This document shows positions 26,740 through 35,077 of a stretch of DNA of 64,000 nt, one piece after another. This DNA is from Novosphingopyxis baekryungensis DSM 16222 (GTDB taxonomy: Bacteria; Pseudomonadota; Alphaproteobacteria; Sphingomonadales; Sphingomonadaceae): assembly GCF_000420305.1 (NCBI RefSeq), contig NZ_ATUR01000010.1, forward strand, positions 1-64,000, read 5' to 3'. Each line of letters opens with the position of its first letter. The first letter of the stretch is position 1. Made by a program: the position numbers and the translations under genes. The notes under the pieces are model-generated. The model was not told the DNA's origin. It saw nothing but the letters and a program-made list of their open reading frames with translations, and did no database searches.

Positions 26740-27633
26740 TCAGCTGCGCTTGCGGAAAAGCAGCGTCATGCGATCGCTCTCGCCAATCGCTTCGTACCGC
26801 GCCTTGTCCTGATCCTTCAGCGCAAAGCTGGGGGGCAGGGTCCATACGCCGTCCGCATAGTCCGCGCTGTCATTGGGGTTGGCATTTGCCTCGCTGGTGC
26901 CGACCAATTCGAAGCCCAGCGCCTCGACATAGCTGATGACGTCCTGCTGGCGCAGATAGCCCTTGTTGCCGTCGGTATAGCTGGCAGGGGCATCTTCCTT
27001 GGCGCGGTGCTGGATAATGCCCAGCATGCCGTCCGGCTTCAGCATCGCGCGGATCGCCTTCAGCTCGTTATCGGCCACGTTCCAGCGCATCAGATTGTGC
27101 ATCATCCGCGCCACGATCACGCGATCGAACGTGCCCAGCTGGTCTTCCGGCACGGTATCGGTGCCATAGGCGATCAGGCTGCTTTCGGGGATGTTGGACC
27201 GGGCTTCCTCGGCTGGAAAGGCGGCGGGTTGCGCGCGGATCTTTTCCTTGGAGGCATCCGGGAAGGGCAGCGTGTTGGGCGCGAAGAACAGGCCGACATA
27301 TTGGCCGTCATCGGCCAGATAGGGCGCCAGCACGCGGGTGTACCAGCCGCCGCCGGGGGCATAATCGGCCACTTTCATGTCCGGTTCGACCCGCATGAAG
27401 GCGAGCGTTTCGGCGGGATGACGATAGGCGTCGCGCGCGGCATCGTCCGCACGAACGGGATCGGCCAGCACGGCGGCCAGCCTGGCCTGCGCCGCATCGG
27501 AAATGCCGGGCATCGCGTTCATGTCGTGCCCGGCCATGTCGTGGCCAGCTTCGTGGTGACCCGTCATATCCTGCGCGATGGTGGCGCTCAGCGGTGTGGT
27601 GGCCAGAGCGGCGGCGGCAATCCAGTATTTCAT
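26740..27633 (-). CDS. Exported methyltransferase-like protein with His-rich N-terminus
   Basis: The 297-residue protein opens with a signal peptide (cleavage likely after ATIAQ, about residue 21), so the enzyme fold is periplasmic. A short metal-binding-like stretch follows (GHHEAGHDMAGHDMNAM). The rest resembles class I SAM methyltransferases of the YdcL type: VADYAPGGGWYTRVLAPYL as motif I and KPDGMLGIIQHRA later. SAM is not normally available outside the cytoplasm, so the true activity is unclear. It lies between a cyclase gene and aguA. Confidence 0.75.
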   Translation of the reverse strand: MKYWIAAAALATTPLSATIAQDMTGHHEAGHDMAGHDMNAMPGISDAAQARLAAVLADPVRADDAARDAYRHPAETLAFMRVEPDMKVADYAPGGGWYTRVLAPYLADDGQYVGLFFAPNTLPFPDASKEKIRAQPAAFPAEEARSNIPESSLIAYGTDTVPEDQLGTFDRVIVARMMHNLMRWNVADNELKAIRAMLKPDGMLGIIQHRAKEDAPASYTDGNKGYLRQQDVISYVEALGFELVGTSEANANPNDSADYADGVWTLPPSFALKDQDKARYEAIGESDRMTLLFRKRS

Positions 27634-27665
27634 AGCGTCTCTCCCAGACTTGTTGTGATGCCGTC

Positions 27666-28661
27666 TTACAGCGCCGGCAGCTGCTGGCTACAGCAATGGA
27701 AGCTGCCGCCGCCGCGGATGATGCCGGTGGCGTCCACCCCGATCGCCTGCCGGCCGGGGAACAGAGCGCCGATCGCGCGGATGGCGGCGTCGTCATTGGG
27801 GCGGCCATAGGTGGGGACCACCACGGCGGCGTTGCCGATGTAGAAATTCATATAGCTGGCGGGCACGATCTCGCCATCCTGCACGAATTTGCCGGGGGAG
27901 GGCAGGGGCGCGATGTCCAGCCCAAAGGCGCGGGCACGGCGGGCGGCGTCGGCATAGACATCGCGGTTGGGATCGCTGCTGCCTGCCGGTTCCGGGATGG
28001 CGAGCAGGCCCGGTGCCACGAAGCGCGCCAGATTGTCGACATGGCCATCGGTATGGTCGTTATGCAGGCCATGGCCCAGCCAGAGCAGCCGGTCGATGCC
28101 CAGATCCGTCTCCAGCCAGCGTTCGATATCCTGCTGCAGCACGCCTGCATTGCGATTGGGGTTGAGCAGGCATTCGGCGGTGGTGACGGCCAGGCCCGTA
28201 CCATCCCCGTCGATCGCGCCGCCTTCCAGAATCCACTCATTCTCATCGATCGGCAGTCCGGCGCGCTCCGCCAGCGCGGCCGGCACCAGCTCGTCGCCCG
28301 ACATCACATATTTGCCGCCCCAGCCGTTGAAGCCGAACCCGCGTGCCCGGCGGCTCGTCCCATTGCTCACGATGATCGGGCCGGTGTCGCGCAGCCAGAT
28401 ATCGCCGAAGGGAATGACGGAGATGTCGATGCCCGAACCGGTCAGGCTGCGCGCGATTTCGGCATCCGCTTCGCTCCGCGCGATCAGCTCCACCCGCTCG
28501 CCCGCGCCATCGGCGTGCACCGCATCGGCAAAGGCGGCGACATTGGCCTGCGCATCGGACAGGCCGGTGGGCCATTCCTCAGGATCGCCGGGAAAGCCGA
28601 TCCAGACGGCGTCATGCGGGGCCCATTCGGGCAAGGGACGGAAGGAGTGCGTTGACGTCAT
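27666..28661 (-). CDS. aguA: Agmatine deiminase
   Basis: The 331-residue enzyme converts agmatine to N-carbamoylputrescine and ammonia. It shows the Porphyromonas-type peptidyl-arginine deiminase fold: PEWAPHDAVWIGFP at the start, DIWLRDTGPIIV, GHGLHNDHTDGHVDNLARF and the C-terminal GGGSFHCCSQQ with nucleophile Cys323. The His in HTDGHVDN is the usual catalytic partner. The gene for the next step, aguB, lies downstream on the same strand but is not adjacent. It ends 32 bases before the methyltransferase-like gene. Confidence 0.94.
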   Translation of the reverse strand: MTSTHSFRPLPEWAPHDAVWIGFPGDPEEWPTGLSDAQANVAAFADAVHADGAGERVELIARSEADAEIARSLTGSGIDISVIPFGDIWLRDTGPIIVSNGTSRRARGFGFNGWGGKYVMSGDELVPAALAERAGLPIDENEWILEGGAIDGDGTGLAVTTAECLLNPNRNAGVLQQDIERWLETDLGIDRLLWLGHGLHNDHTDGHVDNLARFVAPGLLAIPEPAGSSDPNRDVYADAARRARAFGLDIAPLPSPGKFVQDGEIVPASYMNFYIGNAAVVVPTYGRPNDDAAIRAIGALFPGRQAIGVDATGIIRGGGSFHCCSQQLPAL

Positions 28662-28670
28662 GATCGGGTC

Positions 28671-30407
28671 TTACTGCGCGGCGCGCTGATCGGCGGTTTC
28701 ATCGCGGATGGCGCGGAATTCATCGCCCTGTTTCCAGTTCGGCCAGTCGCTGGTCATCGCCAGCTCGCGGCCCAGACGGTAATAGAGCCGCAGATCGGCC
28801 ATCACGCCGGACCAGTCCCAGCTGGGATCATATTCGTCCTTGGGGCCGTGATAGCGGTTCTCGACATAGTCCAGCGCCGCCGCTTCGCCCGCCGCGCGGC
28901 CGCCGTCCACCAGATCCTCGCCGCCCTCGAAATAGGCCATCGGCACGCCTTTCTTGGCCAGGCTGAAATGGTCCGAGCGGTAATAATAGCCTTTTTCCGG
29001 CGTCGGCTCGCGCTCCGGCGTGCGGCCCTCGGCGGTGGCGGCGCCGTTTAGATAGCCGTCCAGATCGCTCTTGCCCATGCCGATGACGGTCAGATTCTTC
29101 GCCGGGCCGGCCATGAAAAAGGCGTCCATGTTCACGCCGCCCACCGTGGTCGCCACCGGATAGATCGGATGCTCGGCATAATATTGCGATCCGAGCAGGC
29201 CGGACTCTTCGGCAGTGACGGCGAGGAACACAATCGAGCGATCCGGTGTGCCCGCCTTCACATGCGCTTCGGCCAAGGCGACCAGCGCGGCGCTGCCGGT
29301 GGCATTGTCGACCGCGCCATTGCAGATATTGTCTCCGTCGGGCGCGGGCTTGCAGATGCCCAGATGGTCCCAATGCGCGGTGTAGAGCACATGCTCGTCC
29401 GGGCGCTTGGCACCGGGCAGCAGGCCGACGATGTTGCTCGACATCTTGCGGCTGAAATCATTGGCAAAGGACAGGCTGGCTTTCTCGCCCAGCGGCACCG
29501 CCTTGAACCCCTTGCGCCGCGCGGCCTGCATCAGCGCGGGCAGATCCTTGCCCGATGCCGCGAAGATCCGCCTGGCGGCGTCCATCTGGATCCAGCCGTT
29601 CACCTTGGTCTGGCTGGCGCCCTTGTCATCCGACTGGGCGAGATATTGCGGGCCGGTCCAGCTCGATTCCACCACGTTCCAGCCATAGGCGGCGGGCGCG
29701 GTGTCATGGATGATGAGCGCGGCGGCTGCGCCCTGACGCGCCGCTTCCTCGAACTTGTAGGTCCAGCGGCCATAATAGGTCATCGCCCGGCCGCCGAATG
29801 GGCCGTCCAGGCTCTGCGTGCCGAAATCCGGGTCGTTGACGAGGATGACCACCGTCTTGCCCTTCACATCGACGCCGGCATAGTCGTTCCAGCCGCGCTC
29901 CGGCGCGTTGACGCCATAGCCGACGAACACCATCTCGCTGCCTGTAACGTCCACCGAGGGCGTCTCGCGATAGGTGACGGCCACGAAATCGCTGCCATTG
30001 CGGAAGCTAAGCGGCTGTGTGCCGCCGGTGACGGTGAGCGGCGAGAAATCCTTCGCGGTGATCTCCACCAGCGGAACGTCCTGAAACCAGCTGCCATTAT
30101 TGCCCGGCTGCAGACCGGCCGCCTGGAAGCGCTGCACCATCAGCGCCTTGGTCTTTTCTTCCCCCACCGTGCCCGGCGCGCGGCCCTGAAATGCATCGGA
30201 GGACAGTTCCCGCGTCACGTCCTTCATCGTCTGCTCGGAGATCGGCGGCACCGTGATCGCGCCGCCCGCCGCCTCTGCCATGCCATCGCCGGCGGGCGCG
30301 CGGCCGGTCAGCTGATCGAGGCTCTGCGTCGCGGCGTCCGGCACATGGGTGCAGGCCGCAAGCATGAGCGCGGGCAGGGCGGTGGCGGTCAGAAGCTTGA
30401 TGGACAT
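28671..30407 (-). CDS. M28-family zinc aminopeptidase lipoprotein
   Basis: The 578-residue protein has a lipoprotein signal (LMLAAC, Cys19). A PA-type insert (AALIIHDTAPAAYG) precedes the M28 zinc peptidase domain. The two-zinc ligands are visible in TAHWDHLG, GAVDNATGSAAL, VTAEESGLLGSQYY, VNMDAF and YRSDHFSLAKKG. The cleaved substrate is probably peptides in the periplasm. The ATG at 30407 gives the lipoprotein signal; a longer frame upstream is not conserved-looking. It ends nine bases before the aguA start codon. Confidence 0.9.
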   Translation of the reverse strand: MSIKLLTATALPALMLAACTHVPDAATQSLDQLTGRAPAGDGMAEAAGGAITVPPISEQTMKDVTRELSSDAFQGRAPGTVGEEKTKALMVQRFQAAGLQPGNNGSWFQDVPLVEITAKDFSPLTVTGGTQPLSFRNGSDFVAVTYRETPSVDVTGSEMVFVGYGVNAPERGWNDYAGVDVKGKTVVILVNDPDFGTQSLDGPFGGRAMTYYGRWTYKFEEAARQGAAAALIIHDTAPAAYGWNVVESSWTGPQYLAQSDDKGASQTKVNGWIQMDAARRIFAASGKDLPALMQAARRKGFKAVPLGEKASLSFANDFSRKMSSNIVGLLPGAKRPDEHVLYTAHWDHLGICKPAPDGDNICNGAVDNATGSAALVALAEAHVKAGTPDRSIVFLAVTAEESGLLGSQYYAEHPIYPVATTVGGVNMDAFFMAGPAKNLTVIGMGKSDLDGYLNGAATAEGRTPEREPTPEKGYYYRSDHFSLAKKGVPMAYFEGGEDLVDGGRAAGEAAALDYVENRYHGPKDEYDPSWDWSGVMADLRLYYRLGRELAMTSDWPNWKQGDEFRAIRDETADQRAAQ

Positions 30408-30490
30408 GAAGGGGGGCGATCCTCTGTTAAAACGCGGGGTGTGCCAGACTTGGCAGAGCGATGCAGCGGGGGCAAGCGGCGGCCCCAATG

Positions 30491-30522
30491 AAAAAGGGCG
30501 GCCCAAACGGACCGCCCTTTTT
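30491..30522 (-). terminator. Rho-independent terminator of rpsD
   Basis: On the minus strand an 11-base stem, AAAAAGGGCGG with CCGCCCTTTTT, has a 10-base loop and ends in a T-run. It lies 25 bases after the rpsD stop. The A-rich left arm gives symmetrical tails, so it could work in both directions. Confidence 0.85.
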
Positions 30523-30547
30523 CGTCATCATATTGTCGGCAAACCGA

Positions 30548-31162
30548 TCAGCGCGAGTAGAACTCGACGACCAGGTTCGGCTCCATCTTCACAGGATAGG
30601 GCACTTCGTCCAGCGTCGGCACGCGCACGAAGCTGACCTTGTCATTGCCGTCCTGCGCCACATAATCCGGCACATCGCGCTCGGCCAGGCCCTGCGCTTC
30701 GATGACGAGCGCCATTTCCTTGGCCTTGTCACCCAGCGAAATCTCGTCGCCGATGGCGATCTGACGGCTGGCGATGTTGCACTTCACGCCGTTCACCTTG
30801 ATGTGGCCATGGCTGACGATCTGGCGCGCGGCAAAGATGGTCGGCGCGAACTTGGCGCGATACACCACCATGTCGAGGCGACGCTCGAGCAGGCCGATCA
30901 GGTTCTGGCTGGTATCGCCCTTCATGTTGCTCGCCTCGGTATAGGCGCGCTTGAACTGCTTTTCGGTCACATCGCCATAATAGCCCTTCAGCTTCTGCTT
31001 GGCGCGCAGCTGAATGCCGAAATCGCTCAGCTTGCCCTTGCGGCGCTGACCGTGCTGGCCGGGGCCATATTCGCGGCGATTGACGGGGGATTTGGGGCGG
31101 CCCCAAATATTCTCGCCCATACGGCGATCGAGTTTGTACTTCGAAGATTTACGCTTCGACAT
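30548..31162 (-). CDS. rpsD: 30S ribosomal protein S4
   Basis: The 204-residue protein is the S4 RNA-binding ribosomal protein. It starts [17 protein letters not shown] and has [13 protein letters not shown] and the S4 domain ([27 protein letters not shown]). Upstream in-frame codons from 31300 lie in non-coding sequence; the next ATG at 31165 would add one Met. It is monocistronic here, with its own terminator, rather than in an alpha operon. Confidence 0.97.
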   Translation of the reverse strand: MSKRKSSKYKLDRRMGENIWGRPKSPVNRREYGPGQHGQRRKGKLSDFGIQLRAKQKLKGYYGDVTEKQFKRAYTEASNMKGDTSQNLIGLLERRLDMVVYRAKFAPTIFAARQIVSHGHIKVNGVKCNIASRQIAIGDEISLGDKAKEMALVIEAQGLAERDVPDYVAQDGNDKVSFVRVPTLDEVPYPVKMEPNLVVEFYSR

Positions 31163-31451
31163 CATCTGTCTCCAATTTGCTACAACGTCATTTCCGGTAC
31201 CGCACCGCCAGACTATATAGCCGGACGCGGCCTCTGCTTCACCGGAGTGCAGGGCCCATTGCGAAGGCGCGCGTCTAGGGGGGCTGGCTGGCAAAGTCAA
31301 TCATGGTCATCGCCGAAGCTGCCGCCATGGCTTGCAATGTAGGATTGCGAAGCGGATGACAGGCGTCTGCTCTTTGCCATCGTTCAAGACAATATGCCTC
31401 TGCCCCGGCTTGGCGTTCGACAAGCGCCGCGCGGGCGGTTAGCAACCGCGC

Positions 31452-31754
31452 ATGCCGAATCCAGACCTGATAGACCAGCCCGAAAGCATGCATGAAGTCC
31501 GCGAGAATGTGGACGCGATCGACCGCGCCCTGGTCGACCTGCTCGTGCAGCGCTTCGCAATGATGGACGCCGCCGCCCGGATCAAGTCGGATCGCGGGGC
31601 CGTGCGGGATGAAGCGCGCAAGGCGGAGGTGATCGAGAATGCCGCCAGCTATGCCGCTGGACTGGGCCTGCCTTCGAATATCATTGCAGCGCTGTGGGAT
31701 CAGCTGGTGGAAAGCTCCATCGCTTATGAGTTCGATCGGTTCGACGAACGCTGA
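31452..31754 (+). CDS. Chorismate mutase (AroQ type)
   Basis: The 100-residue all-helical enzyme converts chorismate to prephenate for phenylalanine and tyrosine. The pattern RENVDAIDRALVDLLVQRF, then KSDRGAVRDEARKAEVIENA, then LWDQLVESSIAYEF matches the monofunctional AroQ group, with the conserved Arg and Lys of the active site. Its last 31 bases overlap the convergent trmJ-like gene. A DAHP synthase occurs at 46.1 kb but there is no other shikimate gene nearby. Confidence 0.9.
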   Translation: MPNPDLIDQPESMHEVRENVDAIDRALVDLLVQRFAMMDAAARIKSDRGAVRDEARKAEVIENAASYAAGLGLPSNIIAALWDQLVESSIAYEFDRFDER

Positions 31755-32524
31755 GTCGGCCCTTCGCGGCCTTCCAGTGGCTGACGTTCCAGCCGGCTGA
31801 GCACGCCGCGCATGGTGCGCACTTGCCCGCTGTTCCAGCCCGGCTGGGTAAGCAATGTCCGCAGCATCAACCGCGTCTTGGGGGCACGATCCTGCGGCTC
31901 GAAATAGCCGCGCGCATCCAGCACCGCATCCATATGCGCAATCAGGGACTCAAGCTCCGCCTGCGGCGCGGGCGGTTCATCCTCGATCCGGGTCGGCTGG
32001 GACAGCGCCGCGTCATGTTTGCTCCATTCATACGCCGTCAGGATCACCGCCTGCGCCAGATTGAGCGAGCCGAATTCGGCATTGATCGGCACCGTGACGA
32101 TGGTCCGCGCCAGCGCCAGATCCTCGGTATCCAGTCCGGAGCGTTCGGGGCCGAACATCAGCGCCGTGCCGCCTTCTTCGCGCACCCATTCGCGCGCGGC
32201 GGCCTCCGGTGTCATGACGGGCTTGGTCACCCCGCGCTTGCGCACCGTGGTGGCGTAAACATGCGCGCAATCGGCCACCGCCTCGGCCACCGTGTCGAAC
32301 AGCCGCGCCTTTTCCAGCACGATGTCTGCCCCGCTGGCAGCAGGGCCGGCGGAGGGATTGGGCCAGCCGTCACGCGGCGCGACCAGCCGCATATCGGTCA
32401 TGCCGAAATTCAGCATGGCCCGCGCCGCCTTACCGATATTTTCACCCAGTTGCGGGCGAACCAGGACAATGGCGGGGGCGGGCGGTTGGGTCATGGAAGA
32501 TGCGGGTGCAGATGGATCGGTCAT
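31724..32524 (-). CDS. trmJ: TrmH-family RNA 2'-O-methyltransferase, TrmJ-like
   Basis: The 266-residue SPOUT enzyme has the three SpoU motifs: ENIGKAARAMLNFG, ALMFGPERSGL and LNLAQAVILTAYEW. The arrangement fits TrmJ, which methylates ribose 32 in the anticodon loop of some tRNAs. The start was set at the ATG at 32524, opening MTDPSAPASS. The tail past residue 180 is short and variable. It overlaps chorismate mutase tail-to-tail by 31 bases. Confidence 0.85.
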   Translation of the reverse strand: MTDPSAPASSMTQPPAPAIVLVRPQLGENIGKAARAMLNFGMTDMRLVAPRDGWPNPSAGPAASGADIVLEKARLFDTVAEAVADCAHVYATTVRKRGVTKPVMTPEAAAREWVREEGGTALMFGPERSGLDTEDLALARTIVTVPINAEFGSLNLAQAVILTAYEWSKHDAALSQPTRIEDEPPAPQAELESLIAHMDAVLDARGYFEPQDRAPKTRLMLRTLLTQPGWNSGQVRTMRGVLSRLERQPLEGREGPTQRSSNRSNS

Positions 32525-32670
32525 GCCCCGCGCTATGCAACGGTGATGCGGAGAGGCCAAGCCTGTTCCGCAGGGCCGGTCAGCTTGCCTGCACGGCATA
32601 AGCGGCCTCGCCATAGTGTTATTAGGCGCGCGACGATCGGTAGATTTTCGCAGGTACCGTCAAGGTCCAT

Positions 32671-32690
32671 GGCTGCTAGCTATAGCAGCC
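32671..32690 (-). terminator. Strong hairpin immediately after the CHRD gene
   Basis: GGCTGCTA pairs with TAGCAGCC around a four-base GCTA loop. It begins one base after the CHRD stop codon on the minus strand. It lacks a downstream T-run on that strand, so it may be an mRNA-protecting 3' end rather than a true intrinsic terminator. Confidence 0.4.
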
Positions 32691-32691
32691 T

Positions 32692-33132
32692 TTATAGCTG
32701 CCCGCGGATGGCCCCATTGGGATAATCGGCGGTGTGGACATTGACATAATAGCCCGATGGATTGGCGATGATGGCGGCGGCCACCTGCTTGTCGACGCGC
32801 ATGCACTTGCTGATCGCGCCATTGGTCGGCGCTTCCAGCGTTACCACGGGCGGGCCCATGTCACCACGCGCGCCGCTGTGGATATGCGCAGCGGTGGGGC
32901 GGGTGATGTTCTGCACCGTCAGGTCATAGCAGATCTGGTTGGTCGTGGCGTCGGCGGTGATCTTGGCGGTACCGGTGCCATCCGGATCGCCGGGGCCGGG
33001 GACTTCCTGCTGACCGACCAGCGCGGTGTTATAGCTCTCGCCGACGGTGCCGGCCACCGTCGCGCATCCCGCGAGCGTGGCTGCCGCTGCGATCAGGCTC
33101 ACGCCAAGGGCTCCGCGAAAGGAATGGGTCAT
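32692..33132 (-). CDS. CHRD-domain lipoprotein
   Basis: The 146-residue protein has a lipoprotein signal (TLAGC, Cys23) and a CHRD domain. The characteristic strands are NTALVGQQEVPGPGDPDGTGTA, split by family into the binding loop, then AHIHSGARGDMGP and YYVNVHTADYPNGAIRGQL. CHRD domains were named from chordin; their bacterial role is unknown. It is likely anchored in the outer or inner membrane facing the periplasm. Confidence 0.88.
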   Translation of the reverse strand: MTHSFRGALGVSLIAAAATLAGCATVAGTVGESYNTALVGQQEVPGPGDPDGTGTAKITADATTNQICYDLTVQNITRPTAAHIHSGARGDMGPPVVTLEAPTNGAISKCMRVDKQVAAAIIANPSGYYVNVHTADYPNGAIRGQL

Positions 33133-33482
33133 GCTGTCATCTCCTGAATGGGTAGGGCGCGCTCCGCCGGTCGTATCGGGAGTGAAATGGTCGGCAGGTG
33201 CGGCGGTTCCCGCGCAAGTGCAACGTCAAGCATGCGACGGTATCGTAAAATGATGCGTTGGCCACTGCGCATTATCAATCAAATACACTGGCCAAACGCT
33301 GGGTAAACAAACCAAATTCTCGCGGAAAATCTGGACCAAATTAAGTACAATCGCGACTTAACAAATTTAAAGGTTGCGGGAACAAGTCCGGATTACAGGG
33401 AACTCTAGCGTCTCTACAGCGCTGTCTTCCCGGAGGCTCCGCAATAATTCATTCCGGCGGAGCTAATGGGAAGGAAACATTC
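33133..33482. other. 350-base intergenic region between divergent genes
   Basis: The stretch separates the CHRD gene and the membrane-protein gene at 33483, which are divergently transcribed, so it should hold both promoters. It is AT-richer than its surroundings from about 33260 to 33370. Two GGGAAC sequences occur (33378-33383 and 33398-33403), but no convincing partner element at the spacing of a stress-sigma promoter was found. No gene or repeat was seen. Confidence 0.5.
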
Positions 33483-34019
33483 ATGGCTGAAATACCTGTA
33501 GAGAAAAAAGGCGGCATCCCCTGGTGGATCTGGCTGCTATTGGCGCTGGTGGTTGCCGCGCTCATCTGGTGGGCGGTTGCTGCATCGGACGATGACAGCG
33601 AAGTTCCCGTCGTTGCGGACACCAGCATGGTCGAAGAAACGACCGAAGTGACCGTACCGGAAATGGGGGCACTGACCGATGGCATGGCCATTTATGGTCC
33701 CGGTGTTGTCATCGCCCAGCTGATCGGCCGTGATGTCGATCTGAACAACGTAGCGGTGCAGTCGCTTTCCGGCGACATGTCGTTCTACATTGGCGATAGC
33801 GAACAAAATCGCGCGCTTGTCGTGTTCGATGAAACGCAGACGCCCGATACCGCGAAGGAAGGCATGATCGACGTCAATCCGGGTTCCGTGGTCTCGATCG
33901 ATGGTTCGGTGGTCAATCCAGCCGATCTGCCCGACGATATTCGCGTCGACATACCCGCCGGTGTAGACGCGGTGATCCGTGCGACCGGTATCAACCTCCA
34001 GGATGGAGCGAAGATTTAA
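33483..34019 (+). CDS. Single-helix membrane protein of unknown function
   Basis: The 178-residue protein has a short cytoplasmic start, one membrane helix (about residues 11-33, PWWIWLLLALVVAALIWWAV) and an acidic exported domain of about 140 residues. I recognise no family. The exported part reads as a beta-rich domain (DMSFYIGDSEQNRALVVFDE, IDVNPGSVVSIDG). A PRC-barrel gene begins one base after its stop, so the two are surely one operon. The function is unknown; an envelope stress or scaffolding role is only a guess. Confidence 0.7.
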   Translation: MAEIPVEKKGGIPWWIWLLLALVVAALIWWAVAASDDDSEVPVVADTSMVEETTEVTVPEMGALTDGMAIYGPGVVIAQLIGRDVDLNNVAVQSLSGDMSFYIGDSEQNRALVVFDETQTPDTAKEGMIDVNPGSVVSIDGSVVNPADLPDDIRVDIPAGVDAVIRATGINLQDGAKI

Positions 34020-34020
34020 C

Positions 34021-34320
34021 ATGGCCGAACAATTTGAACATGACAGCCGCTTCGATGATTTCGACCGGCTCGATGACTGGAAGCTTGTGCATAGCGAGCA
34101 GGATTTGCGTGGCCGGGAGCTCTATGACGAGCTTGGTGTGGTCATCGGCACGATCGAGGACATGATGGTCGATCAGAAGGCCGAGCGCGTGGTGGCGTTC
34201 CGGTTGGAAGACGGCCGCATGGGTTCGGTCGAGCGGCTGGTGATCGGCGATGAAAAGGTGGTCTATCATAACCGCACGCCGGACAGCGCCGTGACCTATT
34301 ACGACGCGCGCCGGGGCTGA
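34021..34320 (+). CDS. Small PRC-barrel-like protein
   Basis: The 99-residue acidic protein fits a PRC-barrel: GRELYDELGVVIGTIEDMMVD, RVVAFRLEDGRMG and the closing VYHNRTPDSAVTYY. Such domains bind RNA or protein partners in ribosome maturation and photosynthetic reaction centres. The ATG at 34021 follows the upstream stop by one base, so an in-frame upstream ATG is not needed. It is paired with the single-helix protein gene and followed by a strong terminator. Confidence 0.75.
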   Translation: MAEQFEHDSRFDDFDRLDDWKLVHSEQDLRGRELYDELGVVIGTIEDMMVDQKAERVVAFRLEDGRMGSVERLVIGDEKVVYHNRTPDSAVTYYDARRG

Positions 34321-34344
34321 CCGCTCATTCTAGCGTCAGATGAG

Positions 34345-34371
34345 GGGGCCGCGCCTTGCGGCCCCTTTTTT
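34345..34371 (+). terminator. Rho-independent terminator of the PRC-barrel operon
   Basis: GGGGCCGC (34345-34352) pairs with GCGGCCCC (34358-34365), followed by six T residues. It ends the two-gene operon and separates it from the convergent decarboxylase-like gene. Confidence 0.92.
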
Positions 34372-34378
34372 GTGCAGG

Positions 34379-34972
34379 TCACGCGTCTTCGGGCACCCCG
34401 ACGGCAAAGCCGTTCAGCGTGGTGGAGACCATGCAATAGAGGCCGACGAGGTAGATCATCTCGTTCGCGCCATGCTGGCCGAACATCGCCACCGCCTGGT
34501 CCCAGGCCGGGCGGGGCAGGGTGCCGCCGTTGACCAGCGCGAACGCCACGTCATAGCCCGCGCTTTCCTCCGCGCTCAGGTCCGCCGGCTTGATGCCGCT
34601 GCACAGCAAGGCGAGCCGGGCATCGTCCATGCCGACCTTCTCGGCCACCGCGATATGCGCGTACAGCTCATAGGCCGCATCGAACTGCGCGCCGACCACC
34701 AGGATAACGACCTGCCGCACCGGCTCGGGCAGGCTGGCTTCGGCGGTCATCGCCTCGGTCAGATCCCAGATCGCGCGGCCGATCTTCGGCTCGTGCAGCC
34801 ACGGGTTCCACGGGCCGATCAGCGCGCCCTTGGCCGGGCCGTCCTGCACCATGGTCTGGAAAGCGTTGAAGTCCGAGCTGATGCCCTTCTTCATGTCCTC
34901 ATAGAGCGGCTTCTGCTCGTCGCTGAGCTCGGCTGGCGGAATGGGCGGCAAGCGCACGGTGCTGTCGGTCAT
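34379..34972 (-). CDS. Carboxymuconolactone decarboxylase family protein
   Basis: The 197-residue all-helical protein has the CMD core: AFQTMVQDGPAKGALIGPWNPWLHEP, REVVIL-type helix (PEPVRQVVILVVGAQFDAAYELYAHI) and FGQHGANEMIYLVGLYCMVS, here split by repeated helices. There is no CxxC pair of the AhpD peroxidase type, so it is closer to the lactone decarboxylase branch, with an unknown substrate. The start at 34972 avoids a long upstream frame with no ribosome site. It stands alone. Confidence 0.8.
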   Translation of the reverse strand: MTDSTVRLPPIPPAELSDEQKPLYEDMKKGISSDFNAFQTMVQDGPAKGALIGPWNPWLHEPKIGRAIWDLTEAMTAEASLPEPVRQVVILVVGAQFDAAYELYAHIAVAEKVGMDDARLALLCSGIKPADLSAEESAGYDVAFALVNGGTLPRPAWDQAVAMFGQHGANEMIYLVGLYCMVSTTLNGFAVGVPEDA

Positions 34973-35053
34973 GGGGGAGTGATCCTTCTTCGGGAGGGTG
35001 GTGCGCTGGGAACGCGGCACCGGCCCCGCTGGTTGCGTGCGCCCCGCCACTCC

Positions 35054-35077
35054 GGTTCACACAGGTCAACTGTCCAG
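35054..35077 (-). repeat. Dispersed 26-nt repeat, copy 3 (diverged)
   Basis: On the minus strand it begins CTGGACAG and ends with the unit CTGTGTGAACC. Relative to copies 1 and 2 it has one base deleted and one changed. It spans the stop codon of the acidic gene at 35066 on the same strand, giving the C-terminal LDS. Confidence 0.6.

Noticed and set aside
33378-33403. GGGAAC sequences considered as a general-stress sigma factor promoter
   Set aside because: No matching second element lies at the expected 16-17 base spacing from either one.
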